A stretch of DNA of 51,737 bases from NCBI GenBank assembly GCA_903870685.1, contig CAIQDX010000021.1, forward strand, positions 1 through 51,737. Direction: 5' to 3'. Both the position numbers and the translations under genes were made by a program. Under the pieces are notes generated by a model. That model had not been told where the DNA came from, searched no databases, and worked only from the letters and a program-made list of their open reading frames with translations. Of this stretch, positions 26,512-35,578 are shown one piece after another. Source of the DNA: an uncultured Chitinophagaceae bacterium. GTDB lineage: Bacteria; Bacteroidota; Bacteroidia; Chitinophagales; Chitinophagaceae. Positions within the stretch are counted from its first letter, which is position 1. Every line of letters begins with the position of its first letter.

Positions 26512-27699
26512 TTACTTCAACACATCCAACTCTTTACCAACTTTTGTAAATGCTTCAATGGCTTTATCTAAATGTTTTTGTTGATGCGCTGCACTTAACT
26601 GCACACGAATTCTTGCTTTTCCTTTTGCAACAACAGGAAAGAAAAATCCAATTACATAAATGCCTTCTTCCAACAACTTAGCGGCGAAAGTCTGCGCCAC
26701 CACTGCATCGTAGAGCATTATGGGAACAATGGGATGATCGCCGGGTTTAATATCGAAACCCGCTTCAGTCATTTTTGTGCGGAAATATTTTGTGTTGAAT
26801 TCTAATTTATCACGCAATTCTGTTGTTTCGGTTAACATATCCAACACTGCAATCGATGCACCAACAATACTTGGCATTAAAGTGTTTGAAAATAAATACG
26901 GACGGGAACGTTGACGTAAAATTTCAATGATCTCTTTTCTTCCTGAAGTAAAACCGCCACTAGCACCACCGAGTGCTTTTCCTAATGTTCCGGTGATAAT
27001 ATCAATTCGTCCCATCACATTTCTGTATTCGTGTGTGCCTCTTCCTGTCTTGCCGAGAAAGCCTGAAGAATGGCATTCATCGATCATAACAATCGCATCA
27101 TATTTATCTGCGAGGTCGCAAATAACATCTAATTGTGCAATGGTTCCATCCATACTAAAACTTCCATCGGTAACAATTATTCTGCTGCGTAAATGTTGTG
27201 TTTCTTTTAATTTTCCTTCCAGATCAAACATGTCGTTATGTTCGTACCGATAACGTTGTGCTTTGCATAAACGAACACCATCAATGATGGATGCATGATT
27301 TAATGAATCGGAAATAATTGCATCTTCTTCATTAAACAATGGTTCGAACACACCACCATTTGCATCGAATGCAGCGGCATATAAAATAGTATCTTCTGTT
27401 CCTAAAAATGTTGCGATCTTTTTTTCTAATTCTTTGTGGATGTCCTGCGTACCACAGATAAAACGCACACTGCTCATACCATAACCATGTGTGTCGATTG
27501 CTTTGTGTGCAGCTTCAATAACTTTTGGATGAGATGATAAACCCAAATAATTATTGGCGCAAAAATTTAAAACAGTTTTTCCGTTTACAATTATTTCAGG
27601 TCCTTGTTCGCTGGTGATGATACGTTCTTTTTTAAATAATCCCGCAACTTCAATTTCACTAACTTCATTTTTTATACGAGAAACAAATTTTTCATTCAT
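26512..27699 (-). CDS. kbl: Glycine C-acetyltransferase (2-amino-3-ketobutyrate CoA ligase)
   Basis: PLP enzyme that, with threonine dehydrogenase, turns threonine into glycine and acetyl-CoA. 395 residues, closely following the Kbl pattern throughout: NFCANNYLGL, SVRFICGTQ, SDSLNHASIIDG, TDGSFSMDG, DECHSSGF, and TGTLGKALGG with the PLP lysine Lys241. These stretches distinguish it from other alpha-oxoamine synthases (BioF, serine palmitoyltransferase). No threonine dehydrogenase gene is adjacent. It lies between mqnC and the beta-lactamase gene on the same strand, with short gaps (46 and 111 bp) but a separate promoter for the latter. Confidence 0.95.
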   Translation of the reverse strand: MNEKFVSRIKNEVSEIEVAGLFKKERIITSEQGPEIIVNGKTVLNFCANNYLGLSSHPKVIEAAHKAIDTHGYGMSSVRFICGTQDIHKELEKKIATFLGTEDTILYAAAFDANGGVFEPLFNEEDAIISDSLNHASIIDGVRLCKAQRYRYEHNDMFDLEGKLKETQHLRSRIIVTDGSFSMDGTIAQLDVICDLADKYDAIVMIDECHSSGFLGKTGRGTHEYRNVMGRIDIITGTLGKALGGASGGFTSGRKEIIEILRQRSRPYLFSNTLMPSIVGASIAVLDMLTETTELRDKLEFNTKYFRTKMTEAGFDIKPGDHPIVPIMLYDAVVAQTFAAKLLEEGIYVIGFFFPVVAKGKARIRVQLSAAHQQKHLDKAIEAFTKVGKELDVLK

Positions 27700-27745
27700 A
27701 TTTCAGTGTTTGGTGTTTTAAAAAAAGTAATATCAAAAAATAAAT

Positions 27746-28870
27746 CTAATAATCGATCACTTGTTCTTGAATTGTTTCAGGAATTTCTCTCCATTCATAT
27801 TGTTGATTTCGCAGTTGCGGTTCGAAGCCTGCTTCTTTAATTGCATCCTGAATACTTTTATAAGTAAAGCGATGCGGTGCACCTGCTGCACTCACAACAT
27901 TTTCTTCCAACATGATACTTCCAAAATCATTTGCACCACCATGCAAAGTTATTTGTGCTGTTTGTTTTCCAACAGTCAACCAACTTGATTGAATGTTTTT
28001 AATATTAGGCAACATGATTCTGCTAATCGCCACCATTCGTATATATTCATCAGGTGTTGTTAAATTATGTACGCCGCGAATTTTAGTCAATAATGTATCA
28101 ACATCCTGAAACGTCCATGCAATGAACGCAAGGAAACCCTTGGCATCAGAGGGTTTCATGGCTTGTACTTCGCGTATTCTTGTCAGATGAATAAAACGTT
28201 CTTCCAAAGTTTCAACATGACCAAACATCATTGTCGCCGATGTGGTGATATTTAATTTATGTGCTTCGTGCATAATGGCAAGCCATTCATCTGCACCGCA
28301 TTTTCCTTTTGAAATTAATCTTCTAACACGATCAACTAAAATTTCTGCACCGGCACCCGGTAACGAATCCATGCCTGCATTTTTTAATGCAGTCAAGACT
28401 TCTTTATGTGTTGATTTTTCTAATTTGGTGATATGTGCCACTTCGGGCGGACCGAGTGTGTGTAATTTTATTGTTGGAAATTCTTCTTTTATCTGACTGA
28501 AAATTTTCACATAAAAATCCAATCCTAATTCGGGATGATGGCCGCCTTGTAATAAAAGTTGATCACCGCCCCAAGCCAATGTTTCTTTTATTTTTTTACG
28601 ATACGTTGGCATGTCGGTAATGTACGCTTCACCATGTCCCGGGATTCTATAAAAATTACAAAACTTACAATTAGCGATACAAACATTAGTGGTGTTTAAA
28701 TTTCTATCAATTTGCCAAGTAACTTTTCCATGAGGCACTTGTTTTTTTCGCAACTCATCAGCCACATTCATTAATTCTGCAAGCGGTGCATGTTTAAATA
28801 GAAACATGCCTTCTTCAATACTTAAAAATTCAAAGTTCAATGCCCGTTGATATAAATCGGCTAACTGCAT
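27746..28870 (-). CDS. mqnC: Cyclic dehypoxanthinyl futalosine synthase (MqnC)
   Basis: Radical SAM enzyme of the futalosine menaquinone pathway that closes the ring of dehypoxanthine futalosine. From the ATG at 28870 it has 374 residues. The cluster motif C64-x3-C68-x2-C71 is in VCIANCKFC. Family sequences TMMFGHVETLEERFIHL, FIAWTFQ, NIQSSWLTVGK and GANDFGSIMLEENVVSAAG identify MqnC rather than the related MqnE. The frame begins 22 codons earlier, but a canonical promoter lies inside that extension. Together with ubiE/menG at 40.4 kb, it shows that menaquinone is made by the futalosine route. Confidence 0.94.
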   Translation of the reverse strand: MQLADLYQRALNFEFLSIEEGMFLFKHAPLAELMNVADELRKKQVPHGKVTWQIDRNLNTTNVCIANCKFCNFYRIPGHGEAYITDMPTYRKKIKETLAWGGDQLLLQGGHHPELGLDFYVKIFSQIKEEFPTIKLHTLGPPEVAHITKLEKSTHKEVLTALKNAGMDSLPGAGAEILVDRVRRLISKGKCGADEWLAIMHEAHKLNITTSATMMFGHVETLEERFIHLTRIREVQAMKPSDAKGFLAFIAWTFQDVDTLLTKIRGVHNLTTPDEYIRMVAISRIMLPNIKNIQSSWLTVGKQTAQITLHGGANDFGSIMLEENVVSAAGAPHRFTYKSIQDAIKEAGFEPQLRNQQYEWREIPETIQEQVIDY

Positions 28871-28890
28871 ATTTAATTTTAATTGAGTGA

Positions 28891-28923
28891 CAAAGGTAGG
28901 GTTGCCAAGGTTTAGTTGTACAA
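28891..28923 (-). promoter_or_regulatory. Promoter of mqnC
   Basis: TACCTTTG (28898-28891 on the minus strand) is a textbook -7 box. TTG (28923-28921) lies 22 bp upstream as a -33 candidate. It places transcription start near 28885 and supports the ATG at 28870. Confidence 0.6.
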
Positions 28924-29065
28924 CATCAATGTTCATCTTTTGTTAACCAGTTAACAAACTATTTTACCATTAGAGTAAATGTTTTATTAAATAATCTAAA
29001 CTGTTCTTTATAAAAAATATTAATGACTATATTCATTATTTAATAAAATAGTTGCCCTGCTGATA

Positions 29066-29105
29066 AAAGATTTGCAGTACAAGAGTGCGACGCAACCACA
29101 GCTTC
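29066..29105 (-). repeat. Dispersed intergenic repeat, locus 7
   Basis: Inverted perfect core, GTACAAGAGTGCGACGCAAC (29077-29096), with conserved flanks TTTGCA and CACAGCTTCAT. Locus 9 matches it over about 40 bp. It ends just before the ATG of the protease gene. Confidence 0.8.
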
Positions 29106-30302
29106 ATGAAACATTCAATTGTTTGTTACATAATTTTTTTATCTATGCTTTGCTTTAAAAGTGAAGCACAGGAAGAGTTTGTGCCAGCACCGGCAAAATA
29201 CATTACAAAATTTCCGTTCGTACAATTAACAGGTGGTGTAATTATTTTAAAAGCACAAATAGATGATATTAAAGACTCGATGAATTTTATTTTGGATACA
29301 GGCAGCGGTGGCATTTCATTTGATTCGGCAACAGTTGAAGAATTTAAATTTAAAAGAGAAAAAAGCGACCGTTCGGTTCGTGGTATTGCCGGCATGAAGA
29401 ATGTTGATTTTACTTACAAACACAGTTTGATTTTACCGGGTTTAAAAATTGATAATCTGGATTTTCATATTAACGATTATGAAATTTTGACAAGTGATTA
29501 TGGCGTGAAGATCGATGGTATCATTGGTTTTTCTTTTTTAAGAAGATATATTATAAAGATAGATTACGATAAATTAATGATCGAAGTATATTCTCCTGGA
29601 AGTTATAAATATCCAAGAGGTGGTTTTTTAATTCATCCCGGTTTTAATGCATTGCCTTATTATTCTGCAAGAATTAAAGATGAAAGATCGGTTAGCGGAA
29701 AATTTATTTTTGATATTGGTGCCGGACTTTGTTTTTTATTTTCGCAGGATTATGTTGATGATAGTCTTTTCCTGAATAAAAAACATAAGATCTATTTAAC
29801 GCAAGCCGAAGGTATTGGCGGAAAGAAAACAATGAATACAACCGTTGTTAATGAAATTCAATTTGGACCATATCGATTTAAAAAAGTTCCCGTTCATATT
29901 TTTAATGATGAGTTTAATGTAACATCTTATCCTTTTTTAGGTGGATTGATCGGCAACGATCTATTACGTCGGTTTAATTTGATCATCAATTATCCCGAAC
30001 AGGTTATTCACTTAAAGCCTAATACCCACTTTCTTGAAACCTTTGATTATTCTTATACCGGTTTAGGAATTTATTTAATTAATGGAGATATAAAAATCAT
30101 TGATATTATTTCAGGATCACCGGGAGATAAAGCAGGTTTCAAAAAAGGCGATACAATTTTAGCGATCGATAATAATTTCACCAGAAGTATTCAGGCTTAT
30201 AAAACGGTATTACAAATGCCGGGTGCAAAAGTAAAAGTATTAGTGTTAAGAGATAATCAACCGATCTTACTAACTCTTATCATTAAAAACATTATGAAAT
30301 AA
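29106..30302 (+). CDS. Secreted retropepsin-like aspartyl protease with PDZ domain
   Basis: 398 residues. A signal peptide (ending near KSEAQ, residue 22) is followed by two aspartyl-protease half-domains. The first has the catalytic D64-T-G-S; the second has DIGAG (about 203-207) in the equivalent place, with the Thr replaced by Ile. A PDZ domain (about 315-395, IISGSPGDKAGFKKGD) closes the chain. This combination is a common Bacteroidetes family; substrates are unknown. An in-frame GTG at 29085 exists but lies inside the dispersed repeat; the ATG at 29106 starts a proper signal peptide. Confidence 0.85.
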   Translation: MKHSIVCYIIFLSMLCFKSEAQEEFVPAPAKYITKFPFVQLTGGVIILKAQIDDIKDSMNFILDTGSGGISFDSATVEEFKFKREKSDRSVRGIAGMKNVDFTYKHSLILPGLKIDNLDFHINDYEILTSDYGVKIDGIIGFSFLRRYIIKIDYDKLMIEVYSPGSYKYPRGGFLIHPGFNALPYYSARIKDERSVSGKFIFDIGAGLCFLFSQDYVDDSLFLNKKHKIYLTQAEGIGGKKTMNTTVVNEIQFGPYRFKKVPVHIFNDEFNVTSYPFLGGLIGNDLLRRFNLIINYPEQVIHLKPNTHFLETFDYSYTGLGIYLINGDIKIIDIISGSPGDKAGFKKGDTILAIDNNFTRSIQAYKTVLQMPGAKVKVLVLRDNQPILLTLIIKNIMK

Positions 30303-30366
30303 ATTCTCTTCAAAGATTTGATTCCATTTTTTTGTTGCTACTTTGCAGCTTTCATTTTTATAAAAT

Positions 30367-31605
30367 ATGATTCAATTCAACAGATTTGTTTTAGCAAACG
30401 GATTAAGAGTTTTGGTGCACGAAGATCATTCAACACCAATGGCAGTAGTGAATGTGATGTATGACGTTGGTTCACGTGATGAACATGAAGATAAAACAGG
30501 CTTTGCACATTTATTCGAACATTTAATGTTTGGCGGCAGCATTAATATTCCAGATTATGATGAACCATTGCAACGTGCCGGTGGCGAGAACAATGCTTAC
30601 ACCACAAATGATCTGACTAATTATTATTGTCAGATTCCTGCCGAAAATATTGAAACTGCTTTTTGGTTAGAAAGTGATCGCATGTTGAGTTTGGCATTTA
30701 GTAAAAAAAGTTTAGAAGTACAACGCAAAGTTGTGTGTGAAGAATTTAAAGAACATTATATCAACAAACCTTACGGTGATATTTGGCATAAAATGCGAGC
30801 ATTGGCTTATAAAGTTCATCCTTATAAATGGATGACGATTGGCAAAGAATTAAGTCATGTTGAAAATGCAACGATCGATGATGTAAAAAGTTTTTTCTTC
30901 AAACATTATAGACCAAGCAATGCCATTTTAGTTGTTGCCGGAAAAGTGAAATCTGATGAAATAAAATTACTAGCAGAAAAATGGTTTGGTGATATACCAT
31001 CTGGAGAAAAATATGTTCGCAATATTCCGCAGGAACCAAAACAAGAAGAGGCCCGATTGCTGGAAATCAAGGCCGACGTGCCTTTGAATGCATTCATCAA
31101 AACATGGCATATGGGCGGACGATTAGATAAAGAATATTATATCGCAGATATTATTAGTGAAATTTTAGGGGGTGGCGCATCATCTCGCATGTATCAATCA
31201 TTGGTAAAAGAAAAACAATTATTCTCCAATTTAGAATGTTCGCATTATGGGACAGTTGAAGCAGGTTTATTAGCAGTTGAAGGAAAATTAGTAAAAGGAG
31301 TTTCAATGCTCGATGCTGAAAAAGCAGTGAATGAAGAAATAGAAAAAATAAAAATTGAATTGGTCAGCGAAACTGAATTACAAAAAGTAAAAAATAAAAC
31401 TGAAAGTGTAATTGCTTTTGAAGATATGAGTGTTATGAACCGTGCCAACAGTTTAGCATTCTATGAATTGTTGGGCGATGCAACTTTAATGAACACCGAA
31501 TTAGAAAGATATAATGTTGTTACTGCGATCGATATTCTGAATTACAGCATAGAATTATTTGACGAAAAGAACAGCAACACCATTCATTATTACAGTAAGA
31601 ATTAA
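30367..31605 (+). CDS. M16 zinc peptidase, catalytic partner
   Basis: 412-residue pitrilysin/processing-peptidase-like enzyme. The inverted zinc motif is intact: H48-L-F-E51-H52 in GFAHLFEHLMFGGS. A downstream Glu-containing helix (QRKVVCEEFKEH) supplies the third ligand. There is no signal peptide, so it is probably cytoplasmic, though some relatives are periplasmic. It is followed after two bases by a second M16 gene without the zinc motif; the two should form a heterodimer. Substrate unknown. Confidence 0.92.
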   Translation: MIQFNRFVLANGLRVLVHEDHSTPMAVVNVMYDVGSRDEHEDKTGFAHLFEHLMFGGSINIPDYDEPLQRAGGENNAYTTNDLTNYYCQIPAENIETAFWLESDRMLSLAFSKKSLEVQRKVVCEEFKEHYINKPYGDIWHKMRALAYKVHPYKWMTIGKELSHVENATIDDVKSFFFKHYRPSNAILVVAGKVKSDEIKLLAEKWFGDIPSGEKYVRNIPQEPKQEEARLLEIKADVPLNAFIKTWHMGGRLDKEYYIADIISEILGGGASSRMYQSLVKEKQLFSNLECSHYGTVEAGLLAVEGKLVKGVSMLDAEKAVNEEIEKIKIELVSETELQKVKNKTESVIAFEDMSVMNRANSLAFYELLGDATLMNTELERYNVVTAIDILNYSIELFDEKNSNTIHYYSKN

Positions 31606-31607
31606 TT

Positions 31608-32888
31608 ATGCTCAACAGAAAACAATCTCCAAAAATATTAGATGCCGTTGAATTTGATCTTCAACTAAAACCTTGCACACGATTTAATTTAGATAATGGT
31701 GTGCCGGTGTATGCCGTTGATGCTGGTGCTGAAGAATTAGTAATGATAGAATTTGTTTTTTTTGCAGGCAATTGGTACGAAGAAAAAAATATTGTTGCTG
31801 CCACTACTAATTTCATGTTGAAGAACGGAACAAAAAATAAATCGGCATTTCAACTTAACGATCATTTTGAATTTTATGGAGCGTACTTAAACAGGCATTG
31901 TTATAGTGAAACGGCAACATTTACTTTACACACACTCAGCAAACACTTGTCTGTATTGCTTCCTGTGATGGCAGAGATTTTAACTGAATCGGTTTTTCCC
32001 GAAGAAGAATTAGCTATTTATAAGCAAAATCAAAAGCAACGTTTAGAAGTTAATTTAAAAAAATGCGATTTCGTTGCCAACCGTTTAATTGATGAATATG
32101 TTTTTGGTTTTGATCATCCATACGGAAAATATTCGTCTGCTTTAGATTATGATCAGTTGCATAAAGAAGAGTTGGTTCAATTTTATCAGCAATATTATAC
32201 GCATGGAAAATGTGCCCTGTTTATTGCAGGAAAATTACCAAGTGATATTCAGGAACAACTCAATAAAAATTTTGGCGCATTACCCTTTCATCAAAATTTG
32301 ATGAAGGAAATTGAGTACAAACAAGAACCTGCGCAAACAAAAAAACACAATATCATCAACGATCCAAATGGTGTACAAGGTGCAGTAAGATTAGCAAGAC
32401 CTTTTCCTGATCGCCATCACGAAGACTATCCTCGAATTCATGTACTCAATAATATTTTTGGTGGATTTTTTGGTTCGAGATTGATGAGTAATATTCGTGA
32501 AGACAAAGGTTATACTTATGGAATCTCTTCGCATATTCAAAATCATGTTCACGATACTGCTTGGTTGATCAGCACCGAAGCGGGTCGTGATGTTTGTGCT
32601 GCCACCATCGAAGAAACATATAAAGAAATGCATAAGCTTCGAAATGATTTAGTTGATGAGGAAGAATTAAATCTTGTTCGCAATTATATGATCGGTGGTT
32701 TGCTTGGTGATTTGGACGGACCATTTCAAATCATTGCAAGATGGAAAAGTTATGTTTTAAATAATTTAACTGAGGATTATTTTTACAACAGCATCAATAC
32801 AATTAAAACCGTTACTGCAGAAGAATTACAGGTGTTAGCAAAAAAATATTTAAACCCTGAAGAATTTTACGAACTTGTAGTTGTTTAA
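31608..32888 (+). CDS. M16 peptidase-like protein, non-catalytic partner
   Basis: 426 residues of the M16 fold. Where the partner has HxxEH this protein has AATTNFMLKNG, so zinc cannot be bound and the subunit should be catalytically inactive. The substrate-binding Arg/Tyr region of the C-terminal half is present (NIREDKGYTYGISSH). Such active/inactive pairs work as clam-shell heterodimers in which the second subunit helps hold the peptide. The two-base gap to the first gene implies a single operon and matched synthesis. Confidence 0.9.
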   Translation: MLNRKQSPKILDAVEFDLQLKPCTRFNLDNGVPVYAVDAGAEELVMIEFVFFAGNWYEEKNIVAATTNFMLKNGTKNKSAFQLNDHFEFYGAYLNRHCYSETATFTLHTLSKHLSVLLPVMAEILTESVFPEEELAIYKQNQKQRLEVNLKKCDFVANRLIDEYVFGFDHPYGKYSSALDYDQLHKEELVQFYQQYYTHGKCALFIAGKLPSDIQEQLNKNFGALPFHQNLMKEIEYKQEPAQTKKHNIINDPNGVQGAVRLARPFPDRHHEDYPRIHVLNNIFGGFFGSRLMSNIREDKGYTYGISSHIQNHVHDTAWLISTEAGRDVCAATIEETYKEMHKLRNDLVDEEELNLVRNYMIGGLLGDLDGPFQIIARWKSYVLNNLTEDYFYNSINTIKTVTAEELQVLAKKYLNPEEFYELVVV

Positions 32889-32895
32889 TAACTGT

Positions 32896-33261
32896 ATGAT
32901 ACGATTTCTTTCAAAAACACTTATTACTTCCGTTGCTGTTTTAGCAGCAGCCTTTTTATTATCCGACAGTGTTCATATCGACAGCACACTCACTGCGATA
33001 TTTGTGGCAGTAGTATTAGGTTTGCTCAATAATTTTATTAAACCCATTCTTATTATTTTAACCATACCTATTACACTTTTTACATTAGGATTATTTTTGC
33101 TTTTCATAAATATCCTCATTATCGAATTAGCAACAGATATTGTTCCGCATTTTAAAGTTGACAGTTGGTTTTCGGCATTGTTGTTTAGTTTAATTGTTTC
33201 ATTAATTACTTCCCTTATTGAAAGATTAATTAAAAACAATCAACCCGAAAAGAATAGATAA
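32896..33261 (+). CDS. Small integral membrane protein, phage-holin-4 superfamily (PF04020 type)
   Basis: 121 residues with four hydrophobic segments and the family pattern GLLNNFIKPILIILTIPIT, then LGLFLLFINILII. Despite the family name these proteins are widespread chromosomal membrane proteins of unknown role, and nothing phage-like is nearby. I chose the ATG at 32896. The frame starts at a TTG at 32881 inside the preceding gene, and the ATG leaves a clean 7-bp gap. Confidence 0.75.
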   Translation: MIRFLSKTLITSVAVLAAAFLLSDSVHIDSTLTAIFVAVVLGLLNNFIKPILIILTIPITLFTLGLFLLFINILIIELATDIVPHFKVDSWFSALLFSLIVSLITSLIERLIKNNQPEKNR

Positions 33262-33300
33262 TTTTTTTGTTGCCGTCTTCAGCATTTCAATGAAACTTTT

Positions 33301-33420
33301 GTTGCGTCGCACTCTTTTACTTTTTGGGCTTTGAGCAGCGAGCCAAGAGCTTCGAGCAAATGCTCACAGCTCGAAGCTAATAGCTCATGGCTATTCTTCA
33401 GTATAAGTGTGCGACGCAAC
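33301..33420. repeat. Dispersed repeat locus 8: 120-bp composite palindrome
   Basis: The two ends are inverted copies of the dispersed core: GTTGCGTCGCACTCTTTTAC at 33301-33320, and its inverted counterpart at 33401-33420. Inside, AGCTTCGAGC (33348-33357) pairs perfectly with GCTCGAAGCT (33369-33378), and TAGCTCATGGCT (33381-33392) matches the repeat in ispG. The whole could fold as a long hairpin. It lies between two convergent genes, where it may also terminate transcription. Confidence 0.75.
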
Positions 33421-33455
33421 AGCAGCACAGCTTTGCACAAATGTTTGCTACAAAA

Positions 33456-33701
33456 TTATTTTTTTGATTTTATTAATGAGAACACTGCAATCAATACCCA
33501 AATAATATTTAACACCGCCGAAGGAAAAGCATGATGGTAAATGGTGTTGACAACAAAACATGCGCCGCCCAATAAATTTGCCCAAATATAAAAAGGCGAT
33601 GATACTAATATTTTATGCCGTATGTTTAATAAGTATGCAGAAAGGATTAATCCAAATCCAATATACCCGATCGTTTCAATTATTATTTCTGTAATGTTCA
33701 T
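33456..33701 (-). CDS. Small CBU_0592-like membrane protein
   Basis: 81 residues from the ATG at 33701, with three hydrophobic segments (ETIGYIGFGLILSAYLL, FYIWANLLGGACFVVNTI, and a C-terminal VLNIIWVLIAVFSLI) and a Lys-rich end. The pattern resembles the CBU_0592 family of small membrane proteins with no known function. The ATG is one base past the stop codon of the upstream cystathionine-synthase-type gene, so the two are probably translated from one message. An earlier ATG at 33716 would overlap that gene. Confidence 0.65.
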   Translation of the reverse strand: MNITEIIIETIGYIGFGLILSAYLLNIRHKILVSSPFYIWANLLGGACFVVNTIYHHAFPSAVLNIIWVLIAVFSLIKSKK

Positions 33702-33702
33702 G

Positions 33703-34842
33703 TTATCCAATTGCATTATTTAAATCATTTATTAAATCGTCCACATCTTCGATTCCTACACTTAAACGAATCAAAGAATCGCTTAAACCATTTTTAATTC
33801 TTTCTTCTCTTGGTATCGAAGCATGTGTCATTGTTGCCGGATGATTGATCAAACTTTCAACACCACCTAAACTTTCTGCCAACGAAAAAAGTTTTGTTGA
33901 ACTTAATACACGACTTGTATTTTTTTTGCTTTCATTTTTTAAAATAAAACTGATCATACCACCAAAGCCACGCATTTGTTTTTTTGCGATGGCATAGCCC
34001 GGATGGTCTTCAAAGCCACACCAGTAAACAGTTTTAACCTTTGGATGATTGCGTAAAAAATGTGCGATCTTCTCTCCGTTCTCACAATGTCGTTGCATGC
34101 GAACATGCAAAGTTTTAATGCCACGCAACACCAAAAAACAATCTTGCGGACCCGGAACGGCACCACAACTTTTTTGAATAAAATATAATTGTTCATGTAA
34201 TTTTTTATCATTCATAATTAAACAACCCTGAATTACATCGCTATGACCGCCGAGATATTTTGTTGAAGAATGCATTACAATATCCGCACCAAGATCCAAA
34301 GGATTTTGCAAATAAGGAGATGCAAAAGTATTATCGACACACAATAAAATTTTATGCTTTTTTGCAATGACAGATACGGCCGAAATATCAGTAATATTAA
34401 TTAATGGATTGGTTGGCGTTTCAGTCCAGATCAATTTTGTTTTTTTGTTGATGGATGCTTTAATATTATTAGCATCCTGCATGTTCACAAAATGAAAAAC
34501 GATACCAAACTTCGAAAATATTTTAGTGAATATTCTGAAAGTACCACCGTACATATCATTTGCAGCAATCACTTCATCGCCGGGCGATAATAATTTTATC
34601 ACTGCATCTGTTGCCGCAACACCACTGCTGAATGTTAAACAAAATTTTCCGTTTTCAATTGCAGCCACTGCATTGTCTAAAGCTGTTCTTGTTGGATTTC
34701 CTGCACGAGAATAATCATAACCTTTATGAACACCCGGTGCCGATTGCACATAGGTTGATGTTTGAAAGATCGGTGTCATAATAGCTCCGGTAGTTGCATC
34801 GGGTTCAACTCCTGCATGAATAAATTTTGTAGCAAGCTTCAT
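33703..34842 (-). CDS. Cystathionine gamma-synthase/lyase-type PLP enzyme
   Basis: 379 residues of the Cys/Met-metabolism PLP family, which joins or splits cystathionine in transsulfuration. Family landmarks are YDYSRAGNPTR, FSSGVAATDAV, NDMYGGTFR, ETPTNPL, the PLP lysine Lys195 in HSSTKYLGGHSD, and the C-terminal SLGGVESLINHPA. Sequence alone does not separate synthase (MetB) from gamma-lyase, and no methionine or cysteine gene is adjacent, so I give no symbol. It is followed at once by the small membrane protein gene and preceded by a dispersed repeat. Confidence 0.9.
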   Translation of the reverse strand: MKLATKFIHAGVEPDATTGAIMTPIFQTSTYVQSAPGVHKGYDYSRAGNPTRTALDNAVAAIENGKFCLTFSSGVAATDAVIKLLSPGDEVIAANDMYGGTFRIFTKIFSKFGIVFHFVNMQDANNIKASINKKTKLIWTETPTNPLINITDISAVSVIAKKHKILLCVDNTFASPYLQNPLDLGADIVMHSSTKYLGGHSDVIQGCLIMNDKKLHEQLYFIQKSCGAVPGPQDCFLVLRGIKTLHVRMQRHCENGEKIAHFLRNHPKVKTVYWCGFEDHPGYAIAKKQMRGFGGMISFILKNESKKNTSRVLSSTKLFSLAESLGGVESLINHPATMTHASIPREERIKNGLSDSLIRLSVGIEDVDDLINDLNNAIG

Positions 34843-34907
34843 GGTGTTTTATTTAAGAATGCAAAGATGCATTTTTAAAACTAATCAATTCAAAATGTTG
34901 ATAATGA

Positions 34908-34970
34908 TTTTGTACTTAGCTGTAGAATATAAATGAGACTGTGGTTGCGTCGCACTCTTGTACTGCAAAC
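34908..34970 (+). repeat. Dispersed intergenic repeat, locus 9
   Basis: TTTGTACTTAGCTGTAG, then AAATGAGACTGTG and a perfect core GTTGCGTCGCACTCTTGTAC (34944-34963), ending TGCAAACC. Inverting locus 7 gives nearly the same sequence over about 40 bp. Confidence 0.8.
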
Positions 34971-34972
34971 CT

Positions 34973-35569
34973 TTATTCAGCAAGCATTTGCTTTAGTTGT
35001 TGCTGTGTATATTTTTTTAATTCGGGGAAAAATGCTTCATAATAATTTTTAAAATATTGATATTCTTTTTCAAAAATTTTAAATGCTTCTGAACTATCGG
35101 TTAAATATTTTGCTCGTCTAACCAATCCTCCAAAACTTTTTTCCATTCCAAAATTAAATTGATAATTATATAACCAGTTATACTTTTTCATGTTTGGAAA
35201 CATCATTTGAAAACGTTCGGGGGAAATCACAATATTTTTTTCTAAAAAAGAATAAGTGTTTTGTGTGAATGAAAATAAGGCTGCATCATTAGCAAATTCT
35301 TTTTTATCATTCGCTAAAAAATGATCGTACACAACATCCATAAAAGCTCCGGCATATAAACCAACAGCGGGTTTAAAATATTGTTTGGCTTTTTTGGTTA
35401 TTTGGTGTGCATCTGTAAATTCATCGATGCTACGATGCAATGCAATTCCTTTTTGAATACCCGAAGTATAATCGAATTTCTTTTTGCCCTTTACAAAATC
35501 ACTAATCATATTGCCCACCAAAATTTCTTCGTGATCAAAAGATAAATAAGCGTGGGCTAAATAATTCAT
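34973..35569 (-). CDS. acpH: Acyl carrier protein phosphodiesterase (AcpH family)
   Basis: Removes the phosphopantetheine arm from acyl carrier protein. 198 residues with the AcpH/DUF479 pattern: MNYLAHAYLSF, GNMISDFVKGK, GIALHRSIDEFTD, YAGAFMDVVYDHFLA, and a Lys/Gln-rich C-terminal helix. The His and Asp residues of these motifs (LHRSID, DVVYDH) form the metal-dependent site in the family. It starts only 9 bp after the stop of the secreted hydrolase, so it probably belongs to the sdpR-sdpI-hydrolase transcript, although the functions are not obviously related. Confidence 0.88.
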   Translation of the reverse strand: MNYLAHAYLSFDHEEILVGNMISDFVKGKKKFDYTSGIQKGIALHRSIDEFTDAHQITKKAKQYFKPAVGLYAGAFMDVVYDHFLANDKKEFANDAALFSFTQNTYSFLEKNIVISPERFQMMFPNMKKYNWLYNYQFNFGMEKSFGGLVRRAKYLTDSSEAFKIFEKEYQYFKNYYEAFFPELKKYTQQQLKQMLAE

Positions 35570-35578
35570 CGACTCGTT

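Noticed and set aside
26512-27699. Kbl as a cysteate acyltransferase for sulfonolipid synthesis together with ComB
   Set aside because: Its motifs follow glycine C-acetyltransferase throughout, and the two genes are 6 kb apart with unrelated genes between.
29085-29105. GTG start for the aspartyl protease
   Set aside because: The codons lie in the dispersed repeat; the ATG at 29106 begins the signal peptide.
32896-33261. Phage holin family protein as a sign of a prophage
   Set aside because: The family is common on chromosomes, and no phage gene is nearby.
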